Below, one piece after another: positions 22,413-32,122 of a stretch of DNA of 64,000 nt. The notes beneath the pieces were generated by a model, which made no database searches, was not told the DNA's origin, and saw nothing but the letters and a program-made list of their open reading frames with translations. Within the stretch, counting starts at the first letter, position 1; each line of letters starts with the position of its first letter. This DNA is from Vanrija pseudolonga (lineage: Eukaryota > Basidiomycota > Tremellomycetes > Trichosporonales > Trichosporonaceae): assembly GCF_020906515.1 (NCBI RefSeq), contig NC_085850.1, positions 4,216,001 to 4,280,000 on the forward strand. The letters run 5' to 3'. The translations under genes were made by a program, and so were the position numbers.

Positions 22413-22782
22413 GGTGGCGGCGTAGAGCCGTAGATGATGCATGGGGTGCGTGACGCTGCTCGGGGCGGCGAGGTGTGAGTGCAGTCAGGCATGGGTGCGG
22501 CGGTGCGAAGCGGTCGGCACACTTGTTGTGTGGGTGGCGTGTGTGTGTGTTGAGTGTGGCGTGGCGAGGAGGCGGTGGGTGCGAAGTCTGTGACTGCACC
22601 AGCCGACGGCGACGACGGTGAGAGCAGCGCACAAAACACACACCGCATCCCCTCTGCTTTATAAATCCCATCCCCCTCCATCCCATTCCACTGTTCACTC
22701 TTCCTCTCACTCTCACTCTTACACTTACCCTCACTCGACCCCTCTTGCTCCTTCAGCCACTACACTCACTCCAGGACCCACC
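22413..22782. other. Intergenic region and promoter of array gene 4
   Basis: GT-rich tracts near 22529-22560 precede a TATA box at 22660-22665 and a C/T-rich leader. No gene is seen here. Confidence 0.5.
22660..22665 (+). promoter_or_regulatory. TATA box of array gene 4
   Basis: TATAAA in the context CTTTATAAATCC, 118 bases before the ATG at 22783, followed by a pyrimidine-rich presumed leader. Confidence 0.6.
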
Positions 22783-24348
22783 ATGGCCAAGAAACACCAC
22801 AGCAAGAAGCCCAAGTCGACCCCTCCTAGGGCGACAGCAACGACAGCGGCTCCAGCAGACGTGCCCAAGCAGCCCACCGCCCAGGCACCAGTCCCTCAAC
22901 CTAGCCGACCTGCGTCCCACACGCGCGTCCCCAACGCCACCATGACCGGCACCACCCCTCCCCCTCCCACGGCGACCTCAGCGAGTACCAGCGCGCGGGA
23001 GATCATCCTCGGCTGTCCCGCAGTGCTCCAAGAGTTCTTCCGCATGAGCGATGCAGAACTGACGGGCTCGGGGCCGGCGCCGTCAGCCTCGAGACGCGAC
23101 TTCACACTGGCCAACGAGTACCCACTCGCCCCCCAGGAGCTGCGTATGCACAGGCGCTACACGCGTATTCCTGTTACCGATGGAGTGACCGCGGACGACT
23201 ACATCGCCTGGTTCACCTTCGAGGGCTACCGCATGCTGGACGAGTATGCGGCCAAGTACCCCCACAACAAGAAGCTCCGCAAGCTCGCAAAGGAGCCCCG
23301 CGACACAGCACACCTGTTCGAGACCGCCCTCCGCTTCGGACGTTCGAGGGGCTTGGAGTCTCAGATCCCGAGCGGCCTCACCAAGGCGGCGCTTGAAGAG
23401 ACTAGCACGGCCGTGATGGAGTACGCTTTTGGAAGGATAGGACACCAGATGGGCGGTACGGGCAACGCTTCGATTCCTGTGGGATCCCAGCTCGATGCCG
23501 AGACGTTGGTCAGCACCATGACCAAGAGCATTGGAGACATGTGGGACGTGAAGGCGGTCAAGTACAGTGAGTGTGCCTCGGTGTGGAATGACCAAGCTGA
23601 CAAACAACCAGATGCACCCGGCGGCAAGATGCCCACGCTCCCAGACGGCACCCTGCTCGGCTCGGACGATGCGTACGACGGAGGCTACAGCATCACGTTC
23701 GAGCGCCGCGCCCCTCCTGCAGGCGCGGTCAAGGCACCGATTCCCGGAAGCGCCCGCACTGGGAGGTGGCCCCCCGGCGTCCCAGCGGACGCAGTCTCTG
23801 GGTCCACCAGGCAGGTCAAGGTTCCAGTCACTGGGCCTGCCCCTCCTTCCGGCTCCAAGACAAGCAGCCAGCCCACGGGGAAGCCGGCAGTCGGCTCCGG
23901 TGTTGCTCTCGCCTCGACAGTCCCCACCACCAAGACCAAGCTCCCGGCCCCCACGCCCGCGAAGAGGAAAGACAAGGGAACGGGCAAGAGCACCCAGCCC
24001 GCCCCTGTCTACGACATTGAGATTTTCAAGAAGGGAAGCGTGCCTTCCGACGGCGATGACGACCTCGGCATCACTGCCGGATTGGCTGCCACCCACCGCC
24101 AGTTCATGGCCGACATCACCTCGGGCTTTGCCTCGACACCGCGGGAGCTGTGCCGTGTTCTCTCCGGGACACAAATCGCGATGCGTGCGCTTGCCATCGC
24201 GGCGAACGATGGATACCAGGTTTACACCCACTATGCCATGGAAATTGGGTTTCTTCCGGACGAGTGCCTCCCGTTCTGGGAGTTCATGGTCAAGTACGAG
24301 CGGGCCATCCTATTTGGCGCTCTACGTTTCGACGACTGGAGGAGCTGA
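22783..24348 (+). CDS. Orphan array protein 4: Lys-rich leader, C-terminal GYxxY-EF module
   Basis: Exons 22783-23566 and 23612-24348 (45-nt phase-1 intron) give 506 residues. The N end is MAKKHHSKKPKS followed by a Pro/Thr/Ala-rich disordered part. A first helical block (about residues 100-260) includes YIAWFTFEGYRMLDEYAAKY, a variant of the motif. A Pro/Gly/Lys-rich linker leads to a second block with DGYQVY (motif 24211-24225), then 18 residues to EFMVKYERAILFGALRFDD at the C terminus. This second block aligns best with array proteins 2, 3 and 6. No known family is recognised. The many Lys residues suggest a nuclear or nucleic-acid-associated protein, as inference. Confidence 0.8.
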   Translation: MAKKHHSKKPKSTPPRATATTAAPADVPKQPTAQAPVPQPSRPASHTRVPNATMTGTTPPPPTATSASTSAREIILGCPAVLQEFFRMSDAELTGSGPAPSASRRDFTLANEYPLAPQELRMHRRYTRIPVTDGVTADDYIAWFTFEGYRMLDEYAAKYPHNKKLRKLAKEPRDTAHLFETALRFGRSRGLESQIPSGLTKAALEETSTAVMEYAFGRIGHQMGGTGNASIPVGSQLDAETLVSTMTKSIGDMWDVKAVKYSECASVWNDQADKQPDAPGGKMPTLPDGTLLGSDDAYDGGYSITFERRAPPAGAVKAPIPGSARTGRWPPGVPADAVSGSTRQVKVPVTGPAPPSGSKTSSQPTGKPAVGSGVALASTVPTTKTKLPAPTPAKRKDKGTGKSTQPAPVYDIEIFKKGSVPSDGDDDLGITAGLAATHRQFMADITSGFASTPRELCRVLSGTQIAMRALAIAANDGYQVYTHYAMEIGFLPDECLPFWEFMVKYERAILFGALRFDDWRS

Positions 24349-24906
24349 GGGAGCAGCCGTATCGCTCCAAGTGCATCAGGTTGGCAGATGGATTTTTCTT
24401 CGTGTTTTAGTTGTATGGATCAGGCTGTGGGATGCATGGGTGGTGACTTGGGCGTCGTGTTGTGTTGCATAAATCAACTGATGGTGTGGTCGATTCGCGG
24501 AATCAGATGTGCAGCAATGGCGGTGGTGGTGGTCAGTGGTGACCTTGACTCAACTTTCTCACTGCCCATCATCTCAACAACACACAAGCCACCAACAATG
24601 AGCAGTATCAGCCCCCGCAACAACAAGGACGACTGTAAGCTGAAACATCTTGGGCACACCAGCTGATGATAGCAGCAGCGGCTCCCTTGTCCGACCCAAT
24701 CATCACACACTCAAGTTTGACCAATGTCGCCGGGCATCAATCAGTCCCGCTGGGCGAAGCGGGCGGGCGGGCGCAGGTCGTGAGTGGCAGTCTCCAGGAG
24801 TGGCCGACTGCGTCCTCTGACTACATTAGCGGGCATCCATCCTCCAATCTTGTCCACTGCAACAACTCCTCAACTTACCAAACCACTTCCCCCTCGCACA
24901 CGCACC
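24349..24906. other. Intergenic region with an isolated leader-like mini-frame
   Basis: About 560 bases between array genes 4 and 5. At 24598 an ATG in the same type of C/A-rich context as the real array starts opens MSSISPRNNKDD, followed at once by a GTAAG donor-like site, but no acceptor leading to a usable second exon is found. It may be the remnant leader exon of a lost array member. Confidence 0.4.
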
Positions 24907-25914
24907 ATGGCCAAGTCGAAGCGCAACCACAAGTCAAAGAAGAAGGGTGAGTTGGCGCCGCTGGCACTCCCTGCAACGTGACATTGACACCAGTTCCAGC
25001 GCAACGCACCTCGTGGACCCAGAGCCAAGCGAACCCCGACGCCCAGGAACAGCCGGCTCCTCTCCGTTCCATCTTGAAGACCAGCTCCTCCGGCGACACC
25101 GCGCCGCCGCAGGCTTCCGGCTCGAAGAGTGAGTCTCCAGGAAGGCCATACCTCTAACTCCTTACCAGGCAAGAAGAAGCGCCATGTCAAGTGGGACAAG
25201 AAGCACCAGTATATCCCGGCACCGCCCACCGGCGACTCCGGGGACGACTCGGGCGACGACCGCGGCGACGAGTCCGCCACCGCGTTCCGCAGCACCTCGA
25301 CCGCGGTGCCAGTGAAACTCTCTGACCGGGTTGGGAGCGGCCGCCCGCTGACGCTGCGTGACCCGCCGCCCGTGAAGCTGACCGAGATTCCGGACGATGC
25401 GCGCGCGGCCTTGAACGTTCGCAACCTAGCTCTCCGCCCCGACGCAAAGCCACTCGAGCTCGGCTTGAAAAGCCTGCACGACTCCGGGTTCGAGTTCCTC
25501 GCCACTGACGCTGGGTACGAGGAGATGAAGTATCTGTACCCTGCTGTTCCGCCGTCCGACGTCGAGCTGGCCGACATTGTGCTCCACGCCCCTGGCAGTA
25601 GGCAGCCGCCGATTATCGTCGGCTACAGGAGCTACATGGATGTTCTACGTGCGGAGGCTGGCAGCCTGCCAGTGTCGGAGCGCCGCGAACCGTTGAACGG
25701 AACGGCGTTCGGCTATGCGTACGTGCTTCGTGCGGAAGCTGAAAAGCTCGACTTTCGCGAGGTCCGATATCAGTTCGTCGTTCGCCGCGACGGTGGGGTG
25801 TGGGGCAAGCCCGTCGAGGCCACATGCAGTCGCAGCGCGGCTGCAGAGAGCGAAGCGGCTGCAGAGAGCGAGACGCCTGTAGAGTGCGACGCTGGCCCCT
25901 CGAGGCTTCACTAG
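24907..25914 (+). CDS. Orphan array protein 5: Lys-rich leader, GYxxY variant
   Basis: Exons 24907-24946, 24994-25128 and 25169-25914 give 306 residues; both introns are phase 1. The first exon encodes almost only basic residues (MAKSKRNHKSKKK), and exon 3 opens with another basic patch (KKKRHVKWDKKH), a bipartite nuclear signal by look. An acidic, disordered stretch follows. The ordered half contains VGYRSYMDVLRAEAGSL (motif 25621-25635) and 24 residues later an internal echo YAYVLRAEAEKLDF, so YxxVLRAEA occurs twice. The Glu-Phe half of the signature is not evident, making this a diverged member. The C end is a short Ala/Glu/Ser repeat. No known family. Confidence 0.77.
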
Positions 25915-26148
25915 AACCATACATGCTACGAAATGTACATGCATTTCGTCCTCTAGTGACGTAGGGTAACAGAGATGTGTTCACCTAAGAGCACAATGTG
26001 GCAGTCCCCGTCGTCACAAGTGCGAGCGAGGAGCGAAAGGGACCTTCTGTGTGCATGGCTGAGAGCACACGACGATCCATCCATGTGTGCCAAAGTGGAG
26101 GCGTGTGACGCTCGAGTCTGTTTGCACCACTCGACTCTTTCAACTACC

Positions 26149-26154
26149 TATAAA
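26149..26154 (+). promoter_or_regulatory. TATA box of array gene 6
   Basis: TATAAA in ACCTATAAATGC, 55 bases before the ATG at 26209. It lies in the 294-base gap after array gene 5, which holds nothing else that I can name. Confidence 0.65.
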
Positions 26155-26208
26155 TGCAGCTCGTTTGACGGTCTACTCTCCTCACATCATCACTACATAC
26201 ACACCACC

Positions 26209-27424
26209 ATGACCAACAAGAAGAAGAAGAAGCAGTCAAAGAGCGGTTGGTTCTGTTGCAACCTTGCTGCCCGCCGCTGACACTGTAGCCCGCGGCGCAT
26301 CGTCCGATCCTGCTGCATCAGCCGCAGTGGGAGGCAAACACGAATCATCACCCGCGGCGCCAGAGCAGAATGGGGCCCGGTCTCCGTTTCCCAGTGAGTC
26401 TGATGAGGCTGTAGAGACACGCAGCATACTGACAGCGCGAGGGAAGCCCACTACGGAGGAGCATCGCGCCGCACTCCACGCTGCGTTCGAAGCGAGGGCG
26501 AAGGCGCGAAATCAAGCGGTTGCTACTAACAGGGGAAAGGGGAGGAAACTCGGCCCACCCCTTCCTCCGCGCCCACACGAATGGCCAGCGAGCATCAACG
26601 CGCAGCTCGAACTCCATCACCAAGTCCTCCAGCACCTCCTGACCGAGGACGACTGGGTCATGTTCAAGGGCTCGCTCTGCACCGGCGAGCTCTTGCCCAA
26701 GAGCTTTAAAGAGACCTGGGCCCAGCTGCTGGGCGAGGCATTTGGAAAGTACCAGGCCGAAGTGTGGCAAGACCGCTCCGCGTGGGGGCTGGGGATGGTC
26801 GGGTTTGTCCAACTCTACAGGGACAAGTTGAAGCGCGGGGACCTGCCGTCGCCGGCTGAGCATGCGGCCGCGAAGGCTGAGCTCGCTGCTCGGCAGTTGG
26901 CGGAGAGGATGGCGAGGGAGTGGGCGGACAAGTCGATCTTCGTGCCCTTCGACGTCCCGTGGGGCGCCAAGGGCAAGAAGAAGGAGGCTCAAAAGGGCGA
27001 GGACAAGGCGGCAGAGGCGTCAACCACGAGCAATCACTCGTCGAATGGAGACACCTCTCGCAGTGCGCAGGCGCGGCCCGGCTCAGCGTCCCCCGACTCG
27101 CTGCTCAGCACCAGCTATGCCCAATTCAACCGGCCAGACGAGGACGAGCTCCTCGAGGCCTTCTTCACGTGCGCACGGACGGCAGCGGCACTGAACCTGC
27201 CTGATCCTCTGCCCGAGGGGGATGAGCGCGCCGTCCAGGCCTTCGAAGACGGTTACATCACGTACCAGGAGGAGCTTGCTGCCGGCAGTGCTGCGCAGGG
27301 TGACCTTGCCATCTGGGGCGACTTTGACCCCCTCACGTTCTTCGAGTTCATCGAGCTCATTGATGAGCGTATGCTTTCTGGTTTGTACCATTTTGGCATG
27401 GTGCCTGGCCTGCCGACCGTGTAG
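26209..27424 (+). CDS. Orphan array protein 6: Lys-rich leader, two helical blocks
   Basis: Exons 26209-26245 and 26289-27424 give 390 residues. The first exon (37 nt) encodes MTNKKKKKQSKS and ends in phase 1, the same design as array protein 5. After a disordered segment, block one (about residues 105-205) has the variant FGKYQAEVW with GFVQLYRDKLKRG. A Lys/Ser-rich linker follows. Block two at the C end has DGYITY (motif 27251-27265), then 26 residues to EFIELIDERMLSGLYHFG. Two related blocks in one protein suggest internal duplication of the module. No catalytic motif or known family is recognised. Confidence 0.8.
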
Positions 27425-28076
27425 GTGTTGGGCGAATGCATTGTGTGATCTTTATCTGTGCAGCTGGCTCGAGGTGGTGCAAGGTGCGTGTACAACGAAG
27501 AACAACGCACTGCAGTAGACATCGAAAGAGGGTCGGACAAAGATATGCAATGTGGCACTTTTGTGGCACGTCACAACCGCGCCCAAAACAAGGGCAGAAC
27601 CTCGCTTTGTTCGGCCGCGCTATGCCGCAGTCGAACTATGTGAGTGATAGTTACACTGATGATGACACGTCATGCTGATTGTGAAGGGACGAGGGGGTGA
27701 TGTGTGTGATGGCGGCGTCCAGACTGATTCCTCTGCGCGAGCTGTTGTTTGTTTGTCTGTTCGTCGAGGTTCGGAGGCTGCGCAACGTGCGCTGATGGGC
27801 CCCCGCCAGCTCTCTCACTCTTGTATTTAGATGGGCCAGCCGGCATCTCTCTCTCTCTCTCCCTCTTATATCTACTCACCCACTCACTTCCTCACTCACT
27901 CCTCCACCCGCACGACCACACTCAGACTCAGACTCTCCTAACAATACTTCAACTCACAACTCTTTCACCCACTTCTCTCTACTCTCATCTCTCCTCTTCC
28001 TCTCTGCTTCCTCACCTCTACTCTTCATCTCTACTCTTCCTCTTTCCACGGTCTTCCCTCTTCCCTCTCGTCCAAC
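27425..28076. other. Intergenic region with a long pyrimidine tract before array gene 7
   Basis: No gene is seen. From about 27846 to 28072 the plus strand is almost pure C/T with some A (CT microsatellite at 27847-27862, TTATAT near 27867, then many CTCACT and CTCTTC units). This is the longest pyrimidine run in the window and likely forms the promoter and leader of array gene 7. Confidence 0.55.
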
Positions 28077-30606
28077 ATGAACATACACCTGCACGGGGCG
28101 ACCGTAAACATCCATATACACAGCCTTGTGGTCAACAACGGCGTCAATGGTAAGTTAGGCCGCCCAAGACACATAACTGACATGGCCAGCCCAGCTCCCG
28201 GACATACCGACGCCAACGGGCGGCGCGTCGTCGCAGGAGGCTTTTACGAATGCCAGCCCTCCCCCCACCACCCATACTGAGCCGTCCACTACCCCTCAAC
28301 CTCCTACGGACTCGGAGCATGAGTCGACTCTCGAGGTGGTCAACCGCCTCCACTCTACAGCTGCCCCTATCCATCATACGAGCAGCGCTCGTACCGTTCA
28401 CATTCGCGTCATTGACGGCTCCCTCCCGCCCTCCGACAGCGCGCAAGGCCAGTCAACCCCCGGCGCGCATCTTGCAGACACCTCTACCCTACTTGCTTTG
28501 ATTGCCATTTCTCTTCTTGTGGCTCAACCTCTGTCACTGACTGGGTCGCCAACACACTCGACTGCTTCGGTGACGGAGTTAAACGACACGGAGGGCACCA
28601 TTGCAGCCATCGCCTCCAACCAGGCGACTTGGCATTCTGCACCTGTGGCAACCATCACTGCATCCCCAAGCACCACAGCCCCAGTTTGCCCCTTGAACCG
28701 CAAAGTTCTCGCCATTTTGGCCCCTGTTATCCCCGAGACGGTACTGGAGATCGATACTCCACCTACCGCCAGCTCCTCTCCCACCGCTGAGACGGTTGAC
28801 GAGAGCATTGATGCCGCCGCGGACAGTCCGTCGAGCCTCCTAGACTCGCCAACTACAGCTGCAACCCCAACTCCAGTCGCTCCCACCACCCCCTCCGTCG
28901 CAGTGCCCTCCCACCAGACTGGTTCTGCCCTCAACCCCATCCCGGCTGCCGCCGAGGAGAAGACCCCACCCATTCCCGAGGCTACCTCTGAGACTGTCCT
29001 ATCCAACCTTGGCCCTGTGGACCAGGTCCTGGACTCGGCCGACACCAGGGATTCCGAGCCTCCCACCGATCTCACGATCATTCCCGACGATGTCACGGGC
29101 TCCAAGAAGACTTATGACCGTGTACCTGCTGGGGTTGAGGACGCCTCAGGCGAGGTCGAGAAAGTTAACAAAGTTAACACCAAGGCGAGCGCCATCCCAA
29201 CCGAGATGCAGGCGATGTCGGCTATTGCGGGAATGAAGGACGGCGGTTCCAGCGTGAACGTGGCGTCCGTTGCCCCTGGCGAGGAGGCAAATGCCACCGA
29301 GAAGGTCGCCGAGTCCTCAGTCACGGCTCCCCCCGCTTCCTCCACCCTTCCTCATGGCCAGGTCAGGGGATACAAGAACACCCACGGGCGTGTGACGACT
29401 GCTGTACCTGAGGGCGCCGAGGGCGAGATCGAGAAGGTCGACAGCGTGGCGAGCGGTAGCACCAACCAAATGCAGGCCGCCCCTGCTTCTGTTTCGCAGG
29501 CCCCGGCACTACACAGCGCGCCTAGCCCCTCACCACTCCAGCTACCTCCCAGTGTTCCGGTCACCGGCATTGGCCTTCCCACGTACTTTGACGATTACAT
29601 TCACCCTGTCTTTAAGTCTGTGCCCAAGCGGTCGGAACCGGCTCCCGCGACCACTTCTCGCCTTCAGCCGCTCGTCGACACCCAGCACAAGGCCGATGGA
29701 AGCTCTGTCGGCGTCCCCAAGTCCAATCCGGCCCACCCGTCCAAGCCCTCCCAGTCGACATCAGCAGCAGCTCTCTCAACCCCGCCCGGCAATGCTCCCT
29801 CCAATGTTATCCCCCCCGCTTCGGCCCATCTTGTGAACGGCATCACCACGCCAACTGAGACCCCAGGAGGGCTCACCCCCACCCAGACTCGCCACGAGGC
29901 TCCTAGAAGTGCTGTGGTCGCCCCCAAGCCCCGTCCGGCACCCCTGCTCAAGCTCACTCGGTCGACATCGTCAGCAGCTGTCTCAACCCCGCCTGCCGAC
30001 GCTCCCTCTGATCCTAGTGCCCCCGCTTCAGCCCTGTTTGTCAACGGCATCACCACGCCCACTGAGACCTCAGGATTGCTCAGCCCCACCCAGATTCGCA
30101 ATGCGCGAGAGAGGGAGTCCAATGAGACGAGGAAGGTCGCACCGACTGAGAGTGCTGCTCAGGCCGAGGTCACTGCAGGGCCCAGTACTCCGGTGACAGG
30201 TTTCCCCAATTATACCAAGGGGGCTAAAGTGCAGTCTATTAAGTCTGTTCTCCATTCAAAGCCGGTAGAGAGGCGGAAAGCGCAGAAGATTTTGGGCGAC
30301 CGGCAGGCTAAAGAGAAGGCGTGGGACGAAGAGTACAAAAAGGTGCACGATGAAGCTATCCAGCTTGCAGGGGCCAAACTTTCAACCTTTGTCCAGAGGA
30401 TATTCAAGGCAAACGGAGGACAAATGCCTGCTCAAGATGTGATGCGTGAACAAATGAACCTTGCCTTCATGGAATACAACGAGCACCTGAACAACTTTGA
30501 GAAGCAAAAGACGTGTCCCGTCCGCCGGCGGTTAGACAGGGCCGGCTTCGTGTTCGAGATGCAGAAAGGCAAATTCGCCACGAAATTCCGTGATCACAAC
30601 AAATGA
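28077..30606 (+). CDS. Orphan array protein 7: Ser/Thr/Pro-rich repeat protein
   Basis: Exons 28077-28149 and 28190-30606 (40-nt phase-1 intron) give about 829 residues. The leader is not Lys-rich but has a regular alternating pattern (NIHLHGATVNIHIHSLVV). A short hydrophobic patch (LLALIAISLLVAQPL) occurs early. Two sets of internal repeats follow: one around 29083-29230 and 29356-29480 (GRV/DRV...GEVEKV or GEIEKV...MQA), another around 29755-29900 and 29950-30100 sharing STPP...VNGITTPTET. The last 110 residues are charged and helical (RKAQKILGDRQAKEKAWDEE, LAFMEYNEHLNNFEK), only a faint echo of the array motif. Position, strand and intron phase link it to the array more than its sequence does. 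Confidence 0.75.
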
Positions 30607-30950
30607 ATGGGCCTCTGAAGAATACAGCCTCGTCTCGGTGTGCCTCGACGTTGGAAGGCTTCGACCGAGCGGCTAATAGCACCACTGGACATCGCCTGTA
30701 GTCCCTTACCCCTTCCCTTTTCTAATTGTCCATATGCCGCGAGCTTAATAGCAACATATTTGTCCATACATCTTCTCTCTGGTCTACCATCCTATGAAAT
30801 TGTGTCTATTATAGGCGACGGCGATGGGCGTGTCAGGGTAGGGCGTGGTCGTGCGGCATCAAGTATGGGTCGAAGCCATGTTGGTGATGATCGTGTTTGT
30901 GTGGTGGTCGTGTGCTTTCATCGTCGTCGCATTTCCGTTTCATTCGCACC

Positions 30951-31325
30951 TCACCCCCCGTCGGCGTCCGCAGTAGCCAAACACCGCCCGGTATCAGCCC
31001 TCCACTGCGCGACGGGCGGCGAAGAGACAATGCTCGGCGGTGGTGGGCGGTAGTTGCGGTGCGCTTTCAACACTGGCAGCCCGACGCTGAGCGCGGTCCA
31101 GTACTCTTGCGACTGGGGAGAGCCGAGCACAGGCTGGGGTGAGGGGGTAGTCGATGAAGGGGTGGCTGGGGCCGACGACGACGTGGATAGGCTGGATAAG
31201 CTCGACGAGCTCGAATTCGAGCTCGAGCTCGAGCCCGGCCGGCTGCTTGAAGCGCTTGAGGGGCTCGACGCGCTCAAACTGCTGGGACTAGGACTTATCG
31301 ACATTGGTGACAAGGAGGACGACAT
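30951..31325 (-). CDS. Candidate small Ser-rich protein
   Basis: A 124-residue minus-strand frame from the ATG at 31325. The first half is Ser-rich, partly because of GAGCTC repeats at about 31207-31235. The second half (SQEYWTALSVGLPVLKAHRN, then YRPPPPS) has more normal composition and G/C-ending codons. A TATATAA-like element lies about 45 bases upstream on the same strand (near 31370). A second minus-strand frame just downstream ends in a His-rich peptide (HKHDHHQHG), but I could not join it by good splice signals. No family is recognised. An opposite-strand frame over the same bases is also long, so coding status is uncertain. Confidence 0.38.
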   Translation of the reverse strand: MSSSLSPMSISPSPSSLSASSPSSASSSRPGSSSSSNSSSSSLSSLSTSSSAPATPSSTTPSPQPVLGSPQSQEYWTALSVGLPVLKAHRNYRPPPPSIVSSPPVAQWRADTGRCLATADADGG

Positions 31326-31375
31326 GACGGCGGCGGGGCATCAGCGTCGCACCCACACGCTCCATCACCAGTTAT

Positions 31376-31729
31376 ATGCCTGCGTTCGTCGCGCCGGACC
31401 ACGCCCCCGTGTTGTTCCAACGGCTCGTGCCTGCATCGTACTCGGACGCGATCGCCAGCGCCGTGTCATATGCACACGTACTGGCGGCCGCGGGGCCGGA
31501 TGCTGATGTGATGATCTACATTGCCTGGGTGAGCGGCATTGGTGGTGAGTGGCAGGCGGTGATCGCCGCGGTGGTGATGACGTCGATCACCGAGGGCTGG
31601 GTGGAGCCGGGAGGCAACCGGGCTGTCGAACATTCCGTCTTCCTGGCTTGGCCCCTGGCCCACCAGCCAGTCTCCGCCGGCAACGCCGGCCCAGGGCGTG
31701 TCGATCTTGTCGATCTATCGAGTGCTTAA
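31376..31729 (+). CDS. Candidate small protein of unknown function
   Basis: A 117-residue frame with coding-like codons in its first 50 positions (MPAFVAPDHAPVLFQRLVP, later AIASAVSYAHVLAAAG). A GTGAGC donor-like site follows the Trp codon at about 31527, but reading through also stays open to 31729. Its ATG is 50 bases from the divergent candidate on the other strand. There is no signal peptide, membrane helix or known motif. It may be a small lineage-specific gene or a chance frame. Confidence 0.35.
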   Translation: MPAFVAPDHAPVLFQRLVPASYSDAIASAVSYAHVLAAAGPDADVMIYIAWVSGIGGEWQAVIAAVVMTSITEGWVEPGGNRAVEHSVFLAWPLAHQPVSAGNAGPGRVDLVDLSSA

Positions 31730-32087
31730 GGGCCAGCGAACGGATTAACGCGTTAGTGGGTGGTTGGTTGTCAGGAGGATGGCCTCTTGGGTGGGCATGG
31801 CTGGTGTGGAGCGCACTTGGCGACAAGCCTGTCACCGGGGGCGCGGCCGTAAGGCCGTGTGCTTGTGACGCTGACGGGCCCTGCATGAGCAGGATAGCGT
31901 GAGATGTCAGTGTGCATACGGCTCGTTACGAGGTCGAGTGGTTTGCTGGCCGAGATATACGGACGTTCGAGCGACTTGGCTTTCGTCAGACACAGCGGAG
32001 GGAGGGGTGGTAGGGACATGTCGGCGGTCTCGGCCTTCTGTGCGTTGGCCGCGGGTCGTCTGTGTTGAAGTGACTCGAGAATCAGTA

Positions 32088-32122
32088 CGGCCTTATCGGC
32101 TCGCTTCGCCGAAGTAAGGCCG
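32088..32122. other. Stable two-part hairpin
   Basis: CGGCCTTA (32088-32095) pairs perfectly with TAAGGCCG (32115-32122), and TCGGC (32096-32100) pairs with GCCGA (32108-32112). This leaves a 7-base loop and a 2-base bulge. It is not inside a supported gene. Confidence 0.75.
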
